Shown piece by piece: positions 26,741 to 35,232 of a DNA stretch of 64,000 bases. Origin of the DNA: Citrobacter amalonaticus (GTDB taxonomy: Bacteria > Pseudomonadota > Gammaproteobacteria > Enterobacterales > Enterobacteriaceae); NCBI RefSeq assembly GCF_018252635.1, contig NZ_JAGTXM010000001.1, forward strand, positions 682,122 through 746,121, given 5' to 3'. A program made the position numbers and the translations under genes. Every line of letters begins with the position of its first letter. Positions within the stretch are counted from its first letter, which is position 1. The notes under the pieces are model-generated. The model had not been told where the DNA came from. It did not search any database and saw only the letters and a program-made list of their open reading frames with translations.

Positions 26741-27274
26741 TTACTGATAAGAAACAGCGTATTGCAGTGAGGCCAGCACCGTACCCGTGGTGGCGGCACC
26801 ACCGCTGTAATACTGGGCTTTATAGGTCGCGCTTGCTGAGGTCTGGTTAGCGGCGAGAGAGAGGTCGCCGGTGCCGGTAAAAGCGCTGCGGAAATCAATT
26901 TCGTTGCCGCTGGTGTCGAGAATTTGGATCTCCACATCCGTTGCAGAACCGGTGCTGCCCAGGTTTCCGGTGGCAGAACTGATATTGTTGCCAACGAAGA
27001 CTGTTGAGATCTGCACGCCCGCTGGCGAGCCGGTACAGTTGCTCACACCGACATCAAAAGTCGTCGCGCCAGCCACCTGATTAGCATTCAGTTCGGTAGC
27101 CGTTACGGTCGGCAGCAATACCACCGGAGAAGCATTCGAGCCATTTACCGATATAGAACAGGTTTCGTCACTCACTTCACCCATAAACGTAATGGTATTG
27201 TCAGAGGCTAGTGCGTTTGAGGAAAAAAGCACAGAAGCCATCAGCGCCGAAAGAAAGGCACGATTTAAGGTCAT
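26741..27274 (-). CDS. Major fimbrial subunit of operon 2
   Basis: 177-aa pilin. Signal peptide to ALAS, mature DNTITFMGEVSDETCSISVN with the paired cysteine later in VSNCTGSPAG, and the C-terminal donor-strand motif VLASLQYAVSYQ. First gene of a five-gene chaperone-usher operon (pilin, chaperone, usher, adhesin, second chaperone). The 838-base gap upstream should contain its promoter. Sequence similarity to FimA of the first cluster is low, so the two fimbriae are expected to be antigenically distinct. Confidence 0.92.
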   Translation of the reverse strand: MTLNRAFLSALMASVLFSSNALASDNTITFMGEVSDETCSISVNGSNASPVVLLPTVTATELNANQVAGATTFDVGVSNCTGSPAGVQISTVFVGNNISSATGNLGSTGSATDVEIQILDTSGNEIDFRSAFTGTGDLSLAANQTSASATYKAQYYSGGAATTGTVLASLQYAVSYQ

Positions 27275-28112
27275 AATTCAAACTCCATTTATTTTTTCAG
27301 TCGTGTTGATTTCCCCTGTAAAACAGGGTTCTTCCATGCGCAGGGACATTTAACGTGATGGCTCTGAGCGGGAATAAGGACAAAATAAAATTATTGGTAA
27401 TTTTCTTAAAGGGTGAGAGGTTTACTGCGTCAGAAATATTATAACGGCAATGATGGTATTTTCGCAGTGAGCTTAACTTTACCCGTACGAATAAGTTTAT
27501 TTGTCTTTGCGGATATTATCCGGAATATTCCTGGAGAGGAAAATCGTTTAAAACGAACAGATAGAATGTTAGTGATAGGTTGGGACTATTAAAAACTGGA
27601 AATAGATCGGCATTAACTTTATTAGGAGTTTTAGATTATTAGATGATTAATATTGAAGTATTTAGTTGAGCGCAAAGCGTATCACCACATTATTAATGTG
27701 TCATGTTAGGATAATTCACATTTTATGCATAAGGAAAAATGAATAGTTAATCGTGCTAACCATTTTTCAAATGACATGCCGGGTTAAGAATTTTATGTGA
27801 TTACTGCTCTTCTTTTGGAAATCAAATGGAATGGTTTCCAGTAATCGCGGATTGTTCGACATCAAAAAACAGAAAAAAAAAGCATATCCTGTAATTGATA
27901 TTGAGTCGCTTTTATCATTCACGTCGCAATCTATGGGGCAGACTTGTTATGAAACAGTGATGGGGAATCGATTTTTGTGCAAATGCAACGTATTTTGCAG
28001 CGGCAGCAGGCTGTGTTGAGTGAGCCAATAGTCACCTTTACTGCGAAGTGGGGGGATTTTCTGGAAAGATGCGTGAGCACAGCGACAGGCGCTGTGCGTC
28101 AGAAGAACGTTT
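27275..28112. other. Long AT-rich gap upstream of fimbrial operon 2
   Basis: 838 bases between the pilin start and the rcnA stop. AT-rich and presumably the regulatory region of fimbrial operon 2. I looked for inverted repeats flanking a promoter, as in fimS, and saw none. A 62-codon frame at 27831-28019 has no ribosome site or recognisable content and is not called. Confidence 0.5.
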
Positions 28113-28979
28113 TCAGGAGGCGTGAACAATCCCCATGTAGCCATGAATGCCCATATACAGACCGACCAGACCAATCAACAGGCTGGAAAAATAGGGCGCT
28201 TTTCTTGCCAGCGCGTTGAATCCACTCCAGCGTTTAGCGACCTGATGGACGCTGACAGCCGCGCCCACGCCGACGGTTACCAGTGTAATCGCCAGACCCA
28301 GGCTAAAGCAGAGCACCATCGTTGCGCCGAGCGTAAAGGCCTTCAATTGGATACAAATCAGCAGCACGGTAATTGCCGCTGGACAAGGGATCAGTCCGCC
28401 AGTCAGTCCGAACAGCAGGATTTGTCCGTTAGTGACCTCTTTGCCGTGAAACCGACGTTGAATATCGCTGGCATGCGCACGTTCGTGTGCGTCTTGCCAG
28501 GCTTTTGATCCTTCCGTGAGTCCCGCCAGGACGCTATGGTCGTGATGATGCTCGCGATCGTGCGGTGTATGATCGTGGTGTTCATGATGATCGTGGTGGT
28601 GACCGTGAGCATCATGCTGCATATCAGCGAGCCAGTTTCGCTCACCCTGCCATGTTCGCCAGAACATCCAGGTTGCGGTACCCAGAATAATGAAGGCGGA
28701 AATCAGTTGCAGCCAGGGCTCCACGGACTCTGCGGTAAATGCCCGACTGATATACATACCGCCGAGGGCGATTAGCCAGACCACGGCGGTATGGGAGAGC
28801 GTTGCCGCCAGTCCCAGCATCACCGCCTGCTTGATCGTCCCTTTAATGGCGATGATAAATGCCGCCATCATCGTTTTCGAATGCCCGGGTTCCAGTCCAT
28901 GAAGCACGCCGAGAAGAATTGCGCTGGGAATAAAAAACCACGCGTTACCTTGCTGAAGAAGTGTTGAAAATTCACCCAT
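28113..28979 (-). CDS. rcnA: Nickel/cobalt efflux protein RcnA
   Basis: 288-aa inner-membrane exporter that lowers cytoplasmic Ni(II) and Co(II). Six or so membrane helices and a histidine-rich cytoplasmic loop (HHHDHHEHHDH ... EHHHDHS) match E. coli RcnA; GVLHGLEPGHSKTMMAAF and GGLIPCPAAITVLL are diagnostic. The ATG at 28979 aligns with the known start, although its ribosome site is weak; the frame is open further upstream through the operators, which cannot be coding. Divergent from rcnR, which represses it through the tandem sites in between. Confidence 0.96.
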   Translation of the reverse strand: MGEFSTLLQQGNAWFFIPSAILLGVLHGLEPGHSKTMMAAFIIAIKGTIKQAVMLGLAATLSHTAVVWLIALGGMYISRAFTAESVEPWLQLISAFIILGTATWMFWRTWQGERNWLADMQHDAHGHHHDHHEHHDHTPHDREHHHDHSVLAGLTEGSKAWQDAHERAHASDIQRRFHGKEVTNGQILLFGLTGGLIPCPAAITVLLICIQLKAFTLGATMVLCFSLGLAITLVTVGVGAAVSVHQVAKRWSGFNALARKAPYFSSLLIGLVGLYMGIHGYMGIVHAS

Positions 28980-29015
28980 GATAATGATTCTTAGTTGCCA
29001 GTCTTCATTTGATTC

Positions 29016-29030
29016 TACTCCCCCCCAGTA
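29016..29030. promoter_or_regulatory. RcnR operator 1
   Basis: TACTCCCCCCCAGTA, which on the other strand is TACT, a run of G, then AGTA. This is the RcnR recognition pattern known from the E. coli rcnA-rcnR region. Confidence 0.9.
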
Positions 29031-29035
29031 CCGAA

Positions 29036-29050
29036 TACTACCCCCTAGTA
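29036..29050. promoter_or_regulatory. RcnR operator 2
   Basis: TACTACCCCCTAGTA, the second TACT/AGTA-flanked C-run five bases after the first. Two adjacent sites match the E. coli arrangement and probably control both divergent genes. Confidence 0.88.
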
Positions 29051-29099
29051 GAAACGTAATGCTATAATCCAAAAGGATTTATGTTAATGAGGTGTAGTG

Positions 29100-29372
29100 A
29101 TGTCACATACCATCCGGGATAAACAGAAACTAAAAGCCCGAACCAGCAAAATTCAGGGGCAGGTGGTTGCACTGAAGAAAATGCTCGATGAGCCTCACGA
29201 GTGTGCAGCCGTGTTGCAGCAGATCGCCGCGATACGTGGGGCGGTGAATGGTTTAATGCGAGAAGTAATTAAAGGGCATCTGACCGAGCATATTGTCCAT
29301 CAGAGCGACGAAGAAAAGCGGGAAGAGGATCTGGATGTAGTCCTGAAGGTTCTGGATTCCTATATAAAATAG
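29100..29372 (+). CDS. rcnR: Nickel/cobalt-responsive repressor RcnR
   Basis: 90-aa CsoR/RcnR-family repressor, nearly identical to E. coli RcnR. It binds Ni(II) or Co(II) and releases the rcnA promoter. Metal and DNA-binding features are present: an N-terminal [20 protein letters not shown] (His3), Cys in EPHECAAVL, and His in [13 protein letters not shown] start at ATG 29100; a GTG three bases earlier adds one residue. It reads away from rcnA with the tandem operators between. Confidence 0.97.
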   Translation: MSHTIRDKQKLKARTSKIQGQVVALKKMLDEPHECAAVLQQIAAIRGAVNGLMREVIKGHLTEHIVHQSDEEKREEDLDVVLKVLDSYIK

Positions 29373-29399
29373 CCGGGAACAGAGTCCCGACTCGGTGTC

Positions 29400-29711
29400 T
29401 TAGCAATACACGACAGCCTGATTTCGCTGGGCAATATAGCGCTCAACGTGTTTATAGCCACTGATGGATTCAAGCGCATGTAGCAGGCAGCAAACTGCCC
29501 GGGCATTCGTCCGATCCGTTTCGTCTTCACTTTGACTTTGCAATGCCTCTTCACACAACCTGCGTACGGCAGGTGGAAAGGCGAGTTTTTGCAAAGAGCA
29601 CTCCAGCTCACCGAAAGCAATCTCAGCACGGGCCGTAAAAAGCGATAACAGTACCGAACTCAGCGCGCGCGTTTCTTCTTCGTAATATCCCACTTGATAA
29701 TCCTTGTCCAT
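29400..29711 (-). CDS. Small hypothetical protein following the LuxR-type regulator
   Basis: 103-aa cytoplasmic, probably all-helical protein of no family I recognise (MDKDYQVGYYEEETRALSSV ... ERYIAQRNQAVVYC). The ATG at 29711 has AGGGAAC upstream. It starts 20 bases after the stop of the LuxR-type gene and is convergent with rcnR. Close spacing suggests it is cotranscribed with the regulator. Contains four or five cysteines, including a CC pair and a C-terminal Cys. Confidence 0.65.
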   Translation of the reverse strand: MDKDYQVGYYEEETRALSSVLLSLFTARAEIAFGELECSLQKLAFPPAVRRLCEEALQSQSEDETDRTNARAVCCLLHALESISGYKHVERYIAQRNQAVVYC

Positions 29712-29731
29712 TTCGTTCCCTGTAGTCGGAC

Positions 29732-30433
29732 TCATCTGCGTCGTTGCAAATGCACTGCTGTACCATCCGTCTCTTTGAGCAACAACGGGTAAGATGACTT
29801 ATTGCCAGAGACCGGATGCGAATGAATGAACAATGAATTGATTCGTCCACCCATTCTTTTTTCAATTCTTTGTTTGTAGGCGTAGATGCTGCGGATATCC
29901 ATCTCCAACAACTGAGCGATCTGGTGCGGATTACTGCCTGCGACCATATGGCCCAGAATGGTGAATTCCATCTGCGTCAACGTATTACCTTTGATGAACG
30001 ACAAATGCCGCCCGATAAACACCTGCCTGATCTTCTCATTGGCGACATCCAGTCCGTCATCGTGGTAGATGATGGCGGAAATGGCAGGATGCTTTTTGCG
30101 CCAGTAGTTGGCGAGCGACTGCATGTTGCGATCGCTTATCAAAATAATGCCCATGCGGGTGCTTGCGAGATATTCTATCCACTCTGAGTCCAAAAACAGG
30201 CGTAAAAAGCTGATAGAGAAATCCACAAAAATATAACCACTAAGTCTGGCGTTGTGATTGTTATTTAAAATACCTTCAATGACCCCCTTATTAAAATAAA
30301 TGCTTTCTTCTGGCCACATGCAAAAACAGGCATTGGCGCAATACTGTAAGCGGGGTGATTTTTCGGGCATTATTTTACAATGCAAGGTACAACTGCTGCA
30401 TGTCAAATTCTTTAATTTAACGTCCAGCCCCAT
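29732..30433 (-). CDS. EcpR/MatA-like LuxR-type regulator with cysteine-rich N-terminus
   Basis: 233 aa. The middle and C-terminal parts resemble EcpR (MatA) and YqeH-like regulators: FNKGVIEGIL, ISDRNMQSLANYWRKKHP and the LuxR-type helix-turn-helix at about 160-215 (LTQMEFTILGHMVAGSNPHQ, IAQLLEMDIRSIYAYKQRIE). The N-terminus is unusual, with six cysteines at 12, 15, 19, 32, 36 and 38 that could bind a metal or cluster. I chose the ATG at 30433 because GGGAGG precedes it by eight bases; upstream in-frame ATG 30466 is possible. Divergent from the second YqeI/YqeJ-like pair. Confidence 0.78.
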   Translation of the reverse strand: MGLDVKLKNLTCSSCTLHCKIMPEKSPRLQYCANACFCMWPEESIYFNKGVIEGILNNNHNARLSGYIFVDFSISFLRLFLDSEWIEYLASTRMGIILISDRNMQSLANYWRKKHPAISAIIYHDDGLDVANEKIRQVFIGRHLSFIKGNTLTQMEFTILGHMVAGSNPHQIAQLLEMDIRSIYAYKQRIEKRMGGRINSLFIHSHPVSGNKSSYPLLLKETDGTAVHLQRRR

Positions 30434-31026
30434 ATTGAGAGCCTCCCTATCCGTAGATGATTTCATAATTTCATCCGTTTTAAAACATGTCAATACTCTA
30501 CAAAATGCAACTTTGATAGAGAGGAAATCCGAAAATATGTTTATTGCTATTATTCTTAATCCCGGATTTTTTAGGGGGATTATCTCTGTATCAATTCAGG
30601 TTTCTGGCGGGGGCATTACTCAACTGGCGAAGCATGAAAAAACGTCTCCAGGAATTTTGTAACAACCACCAGGAAAATCTATATTGCAAAAATGTTTAAG
30701 TTTTATCGCTAAATCGCATTAATGGCAAAAAGTTGATCTTATGTTAAATTGTCTGAAAGAAATGTAACAAGGGTTCTGCCTTTTATTAAGTAATGCTATT
30801 TATCTGTTTGTCCGTTTTTTAAACGTGAAACAATAATAATGGGTGCTTAGTGATAAAGCATCTAAAATGGTCTTAATTAAGAATACATGATCCTTTTCAG
30901 GTGGAAGTGTATTGATTTATAAGAATTTTTATTTTTGGCTTATGATTGCACTGACATATCTATTATATATTTAGTGATCTCCGTATAAGATTTTTGTAGC
31001 ATAACATTCATCATGTAAATGCGAGA
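30434..31026. other. Divergent AT-rich intergenic region of module B
   Basis: 593 bases between the LuxR-type gene and the YqeI-like gene, both reading outward. Strongly AT-rich, as expected for an H-NS-silenced accessory region, and likely to hold promoters for both. I did not find a convincing operator or gene. An open frame at 30300-30662 on the plus strand is antisense to the LuxR-type gene and is not called. Confidence 0.5.
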
Positions 31027-31830
31027 ATGCACACAGTGCTTGAGAAGTACACACACACAACAATATACACAATTAATAACCTGGTTGACTTTCACCCGGG
31101 TGACAGAACATTGACGAATAAAAATACGCAAAAAACGGTCATTCTTCAAAACCCTGCGAGTTTCATACTTTTACATCTCCTTTTAAATAGTAGGGTTGTT
31201 ATTCCACAAGCTCAACTCGTTAAGGCGGGATGGGGAGATAAAAACGCTATCACTTCCGTCAATACGTTATATCAGACGGTGCTTATGCTCCGAAATGCAT
31301 TAACTGATGTCGGGTTGCCGCGCGATCTGATTAGAACGGTTGCCCGACGCGGTATGATAATGACTGCGGATATTCAACAGACCGAGACGGAATCGGTTGA
31401 TAAGGTGGGAACGGAGGAGACGGAAGGCGTCACCAGCATACCAGCGATGATGGCGGCACCGCGTAAACAGCAGCCTTCAAAGACCACACTGAAGTTAGGG
31501 ATTATCATGCTCTCCGTATTGCTGATCGGTGTCGGCGTCTCTTTGGGCCTGTTTTATCCGACGGCCGAATCGCTGTTCTCTTCTTATGCCATTATTGATA
31601 ACACTTCCTTTTCATCCTGTACTCTGTTACTGAAAGGTCGAAGCACGTTAAATACTCGCTATGCGGTATTCCTGACGAGACATCCGGATATCTGTCAGAA
31701 TCATAAATATGTGTATCTCTCGGGAATGAATAGTGCGAAGAATATTGCGGCCGTTGCATGTCAGCTAGATATAAGAGAACACCCTCAGACAAAATGTACG
31801 ACCTGGTACTCAATTAATGATGAAAATTAA
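31027..31830 (+). CDS. YqeI-like ToxR/CadC-type membrane transcriptional regulator (module B)
   Basis: 267-aa membrane-bound one-component regulator, paralogous in design to the gene at 10335-11183. Winged helix at about residues 15-115 (VNTLYQTVLMLRNALTDVGLPRD, then RTVARRGM), a linker, one membrane helix (about 157-177) and a periplasmic domain with four cysteines (C198, C223, C245, C257). The last two spacings (22 and 12 residues) equal those of the first module. The 3' end overlaps the YqeJ-like gene by 14 bases. Lies beside yqeG, where E. coli has yqeH-yqeI-yqeJ. Confidence 0.8.
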   Translation: MHTVLEKYTHTTIYTINNLVDFHPGDRTLTNKNTQKTVILQNPASFILLHLLLNSRVVIPQAQLVKAGWGDKNAITSVNTLYQTVLMLRNALTDVGLPRDLIRTVARRGMIMTADIQQTETESVDKVGTEETEGVTSIPAMMAAPRKQQPSKTTLKLGIIMLSVLLIGVGVSLGLFYPTAESLFSSYAIIDNTSFSSCTLLLKGRSTLNTRYAVFLTRHPDICQNHKYVYLSGMNSAKNIAAVACQLDIREHPQTKCTTWYSINDEN

Positions 31831-32287
31831 AATTTTAATATTCGCTTTGCTGATTGTAATGGTGACGTTAGCCGGTGTAGGTTATTGGTATTTCCATAAA
31901 GTGAAAAACAGCATTGATTGTCAGGGACGAGTGGTATGGGAAGTTAATAATGAGGCGTTCCGGGGAGACGTTGTCTATCAGATGCAAAATAATCAGGGAG
32001 TCGTCACGATCACCGGTGAATTGCATACGCCGGAAGATGATAATTATAAAATTAGTCGGATTGTCTATTTCACGTATTACAAGATGCGTGATAATTACAT
32101 TATTAGCACCAATAATCTCGTGCGGTTCCCAAGTGACAATTTAGAGGCGAAAAAAGGCCACCGGTCATTGCCTTCGTTTTATCTCTCCGATCGCGCTTCT
32201 TTCTCACTATTGATTAAACGTTATCAGGAAGGGTGGGCCTTTACTACAGTAGGCGCGCCGTCACTGTTATGTCGCAGCACGGAGTAA
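31817..32287 (+). CDS. YqeJ-like small membrane-anchored partner protein (module B)
   Basis: 156 aa: membrane helix at about residues 4-26, then a periplasmic domain with two cysteines only, C35 directly after the helix and C152 close to the C-terminus (PSLLCRSTE). The paralogue at 9860-10342 has C37 and C158 in PLLYCAR, so the pattern is conserved. The start lies inside the regulator gene. Such overlap of a membrane regulator and a small periplasmic partner is the ToxRS/PsaEF arrangement, where the partner stabilises the regulator; that role here is inference. Confidence 0.75.
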   Translation: MMKIKILIFALLIVMVTLAGVGYWYFHKVKNSIDCQGRVVWEVNNEAFRGDVVYQMQNNQGVVTITGELHTPEDDNYKISRIVYFTYYKMRDNYIISTNNLVRFPSDNLEAKKGHRSLPSFYLSDRASFSLLIKRYQEGWAFTTVGAPSLLCRSTE

Positions 32288-32316
32288 ACGGCCCGAACGA
32301 GCCGTCTACTCCGATA

Positions 32317-33546
32317 TCAACCAAGGAACATCACTGACACGCACAACAGGCCGACAATCAGGGTGATCAGATTGCCGAGCGATCGGTGCGGTTTTAGTGC
32401 TGGGATCAGGTATGTCGACAGGGTCGGCATAATGAACAAAATCATGGCGATGAGCGGCCCGCTGATGGCGTAAATCATCGAGATCGCATTCGGGTTGATG
32501 CAGCAGACAATGAAGGTGATGGCGGATACCAGCATGATGGACAGCGCGCGGTTAAAGGCACGGCTTTTCTTCACCCCAATCTGTTGCAGACTGGTTTTGA
32601 CCACCTCTGTAGCCCCTTCGATAACGCCAAAGTAAGTGCCGAGAAAGGATTTCGACATCGCTATCACGGCGACGATGATGCCTGAAATCGAGAGCCAGGC
32701 CGGGGCGGCAGGCATCATGGATAATGCCGAAAGAATGGTGACGCCTTCGTTTTTAGCCGCTTCGATGTAAGAGGGCGGAATTGACAACAGGCAGCTAAAG
32801 ACGAAGAACAGCACGCTTAAGCAGATGATCAGATAGGCTACCTTCATGATTTTTTTGCATTTACCCATGGCCAGCTCACCGTATTTCTCACGTCTGTCGA
32901 TAGCAAACGTGGAGATTATAGGCGTATGGCTAAAAGCAAAAACCATCACCGGAATCGAGATCCATACCTGATGCAACGTGTGCTGATCGAACGCCATTTG
33001 TCCGGTGAGCAATGCGGGTTGCCAACTACCGGTCAGATACAGCGAGAGAAATAAAAAATAGGCGATCAGCGGGAACACCAGAAAGCCCATCACCCGAATG
33101 GTCGCATGGCGGCCCATCAGGAAAATCAGGTTCAGGATTAATACCACGCCAAGGCTGACTCCCATGCGGATACCGAGGCTAATCTCAAGATAACGGGCTA
33201 ACTGTTCTGTCAGGGAGTTGGTGATGGCGACGGCATAAATCAGGACCACCACGAAAAAGGCAATAAAGTACAGCGTGGTAATGAGGCTGCCGATCTTCTT
33301 ACCATAATAGTGCGTCACCGCGCCGGTGATCCCTTCTCCCGCAGACGTTTTCGACGAGAGAATAAACTGACATAAAGCTTTATGCGGCCAGTATGTGAGA
33401 GGCCAGGCGACCAGAGCGGTGACAAACAGTACAATCGCGCCCGCGGAGCCAAGCTGGATGGGGAGAAACAGGGTCCCTGCGCCCACGGCAGTCCCATATA
33501 ACGCAAAGCTCCAGAGCGTCTCTTCTTTTGACCAAATTTTCGACAT
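32317..33546 (-). CDS. yqeG: YqeG, amino-acid transporter of the SdaC/HAAAP family
   Basis: 409-aa integral membrane protein with about 11 helices, same length as E. coli YqeG. The N-terminal ETLWSFALYGTAVGAGTLFLPI is the family hallmark of the hydroxy/aromatic amino acid permeases (SdaC, TdcC). A proton-linked serine or threonine uptake role is likely by family. Convergent with the YqeJ-like gene and next to the PACE gene; synteny with yqeF-yqeG of E. coli supports the assignment. Confidence 0.93.
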   Translation of the reverse strand: MSKIWSKEETLWSFALYGTAVGAGTLFLPIQLGSAGAIVLFVTALVAWPLTYWPHKALCQFILSSKTSAGEGITGAVTHYYGKKIGSLITTLYFIAFFVVVLIYAVAITNSLTEQLARYLEISLGIRMGVSLGVVLILNLIFLMGRHATIRVMGFLVFPLIAYFLFLSLYLTGSWQPALLTGQMAFDQHTLHQVWISIPVMVFAFSHTPIISTFAIDRREKYGELAMGKCKKIMKVAYLIICLSVLFFVFSCLLSIPPSYIEAAKNEGVTILSALSMMPAAPAWLSISGIIVAVIAMSKSFLGTYFGVIEGATEVVKTSLQQIGVKKSRAFNRALSIMLVSAITFIVCCINPNAISMIYAISGPLIAMILFIMPTLSTYLIPALKPHRSLGNLITLIVGLLCVSVMFLG

Positions 33547-33649
33547 TTCTTGAACGTATCAACTATAAAATAAACAAAAAGAAGCGCAATTTACCATAAA
33601 TGAGCGGGCGGGCGTGAGAACTGAACGGGAGAATGGGTAGCAACGGGTC

Positions 33650-33676
33650 TTGCCGGAACCGCATGGATCCCGGCAA
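33650..33676. terminator. Hairpin downstream of the PACE gene
   Basis: TTGCCGG (33650-33656) pairs with CCGGCAA (33670-33676) around a 13-base loop, 13 bases after the PACE gene stop. No T-run follows on the minus strand, so efficiency is uncertain. Confidence 0.4.
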
Positions 33677-33688
33677 ACGTGTGGGTTA

Positions 33689-34144
33689 TCAGGCAGTCAC
33701 GCGCTGTTCGCGACGCTTCACGACGCGTACGCGCAACGTGTCATAAGCCCAGTTGTAGAACATGGTGTAGGGCAGGAAGAACAGGAAGAAACCGATCTCC
33801 AGCGTAAAGGCCTGTATCAGGCTTACGTTCAGCACGTACGCCACAATACTCACGCCGATGACGATAAAGCCGCTTTCAAACCCCAGCGCGTGAAACGCAC
33901 GTACTTTCGCCGTTCGCTTCACCAGATGTGAAGGCCAGAAACGGTCAAACAGCGCGTTGTAGATGATGTTCCAGATCATCGCCGTGGTCGCCAGCAGGAT
34001 CGTCAGTCCGCCCATTTCCAGCACCGATCGTTGCATCAACCAGGCCGTGGTGGGGGCGAGGATCGCCGTGGCAATACCTTCAAAACAGACGGCGTGGAAG
34101 ACACGCTCCAGTAACGAACGACGTTGAACCGCATTGTGTTGCAT
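33689..34144 (-). CDS. PACE-family (AceI-like) proton-coupled efflux protein
   Basis: 151-aa four-helix inner-membrane protein with two bacterial transmembrane pair domains. The four PACE signatures are all visible: ERVFHAVCFEGIA, WNIIYNALFDRFWP, RAFHALGFESGF and YTMFYNWAYD. Known members export biocides such as chlorhexidine and polyamines. The gene is divergent from a LysR gene with about 100 bases between, the arrangement seen for AceI and its activator AceR. Its substrate in this organism is not known. Confidence 0.93.
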   Translation of the reverse strand: MQHNAVQRRSLLERVFHAVCFEGIATAILAPTTAWLMQRSVLEMGGLTILLATTAMIWNIIYNALFDRFWPSHLVKRTAKVRAFHALGFESGFIVIGVSIVAYVLNVSLIQAFTLEIGFFLFFLPYTMFYNWAYDTLRVRVVKRREQRVTA

Positions 34145-34245
34145 AACTTACCTTTCTTTAATACGCCCGGATAACGGAATAGCGGGAATTTTATCGCTTT
34201 ATGTGATATCTAAAAGATAGAATCCATCGATAAAGTAGATAGTTC

Positions 34246-35130
34246 ATGCGTTACTCACCCGAAGCGTTAACCGCATTTGTCGAGACCGTTTCCTGTGGCT
34301 CCTTCTCAGCGGCGGCACGCAGACTGCGGAAAAGTCAGTCCACCATCAGCACGGCGATTGCCCACCTTGAGGCCGACCTTGGTGTTCTGCTTTTTGATCG
34401 TTCCGCCCGTCAGCCGGTGCTAACGGAAGAAGGAAAGAAAGTACTTGGCTACGTTCAGGCGATATTGTCGGCCAGCGATCGGCTCGATGAGGTGGCACTT
34501 TCGCTGACCGGTGAGACCGAAACGCGTCTGACGTTTGTACTCTCCGACACACTGCACCCCGACGTGCTGGAGGAACTGATGGTGCAGTTTGATCGCCAGT
34601 TTCCGCATACCGAATTTGAGTGTCTGATTGGGGAGGATGTGGACGTCATCGATCTGCTGCAAAAAGAGCGAGCGCAGGTCGGTTTGATTGAAGCCAGAGA
34701 CCACTATCCCACTGATATCGGTGCGACGCGCTTGCCGATGCAAACGTGGATGGGACTCTACGTTTGCGCTTTTCATCCGCTGGCGAAAGAGAAGAAACTT
34801 CAGTGGGATCAACTGCATACCTGGCGAGAATTACGTCTTAACACCTATATCGATCATGGCGCCCAGCTTGCCCGTGGTCCGGTGTGGTCCGCGCCGAACT
34901 ATTTGCTGTTGCTGAGTATGGCGGTACAGGGGTTTGGCTGGTGCGCGCTTCCTTGCGCATTAGTGGAGGAGTTCGCAGCGGAAAAACCGCTGGTGCAACT
35001 GGATGTCCCGGGATGGCCGAAAGCTATCGCGATCGATCTGCTCTGGAACAAAAAATCCCCGCCTGGTGTGGCGGGGAGTTGGCTGAGATACCATTTACAA
35101 CAAGGCAGCGCCCCGGGCTGCGAGGTGTAA
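34246..35130 (+). CDS. LysR-family regulator, likely controlling the divergent PACE gene
   Basis: 294-aa LysR-type protein. Winged helix in residues 1-60 (YSPEALTAFVETVSCGSFSA, then RKSQSTISTAIAHLE), followed by an effector-binding domain. It is divergent from, and 101 bases away from, the PACE pump gene, which is the typical geometry for a LysR activator and its target. The intergenic AAAAGATAGAATCCATCGAT segment may hold the operator, but I could not define T-N11-A sites confidently. Confidence 0.88.
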   Translation: MRYSPEALTAFVETVSCGSFSAAARRLRKSQSTISTAIAHLEADLGVLLFDRSARQPVLTEEGKKVLGYVQAILSASDRLDEVALSLTGETETRLTFVLSDTLHPDVLEELMVQFDRQFPHTEFECLIGEDVDVIDLLQKERAQVGLIEARDHYPTDIGATRLPMQTWMGLYVCAFHPLAKEKKLQWDQLHTWRELRLNTYIDHGAQLARGPVWSAPNYLLLLSMAVQGFGWCALPCALVEEFAAEKPLVQLDVPGWPKAIAIDLLWNKKSPPGVAGSWLRYHLQQGSAPGCEV

Positions 35131-35232
35131 TAACGATTTCCTTTGTGATAAAACTCACCTTTCTTAAACAATCAGGATAACTATTTTTAACAATCCTCTA
35201 CTATTGCGGTGATATTTTGCGCTGAGGTCGTA

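Noticed and set aside
27831-28019. A 62-codon frame upstream of the second fimbrial operon
   Set aside because: No ribosome site, low-complexity Lys-rich start and no recognisable domain.
27275-28112. A possible second phase-variable switch upstream of the operon 2 pilin
   Set aside because: I saw no matching inverted repeats flanking a promoter and no recombinase gene beside it.
30300-30662. A 120-codon plus-strand frame antisense to the LuxR-type gene
   Set aside because: It overlaps the well-supported regulator in antisense and has no conserved features.
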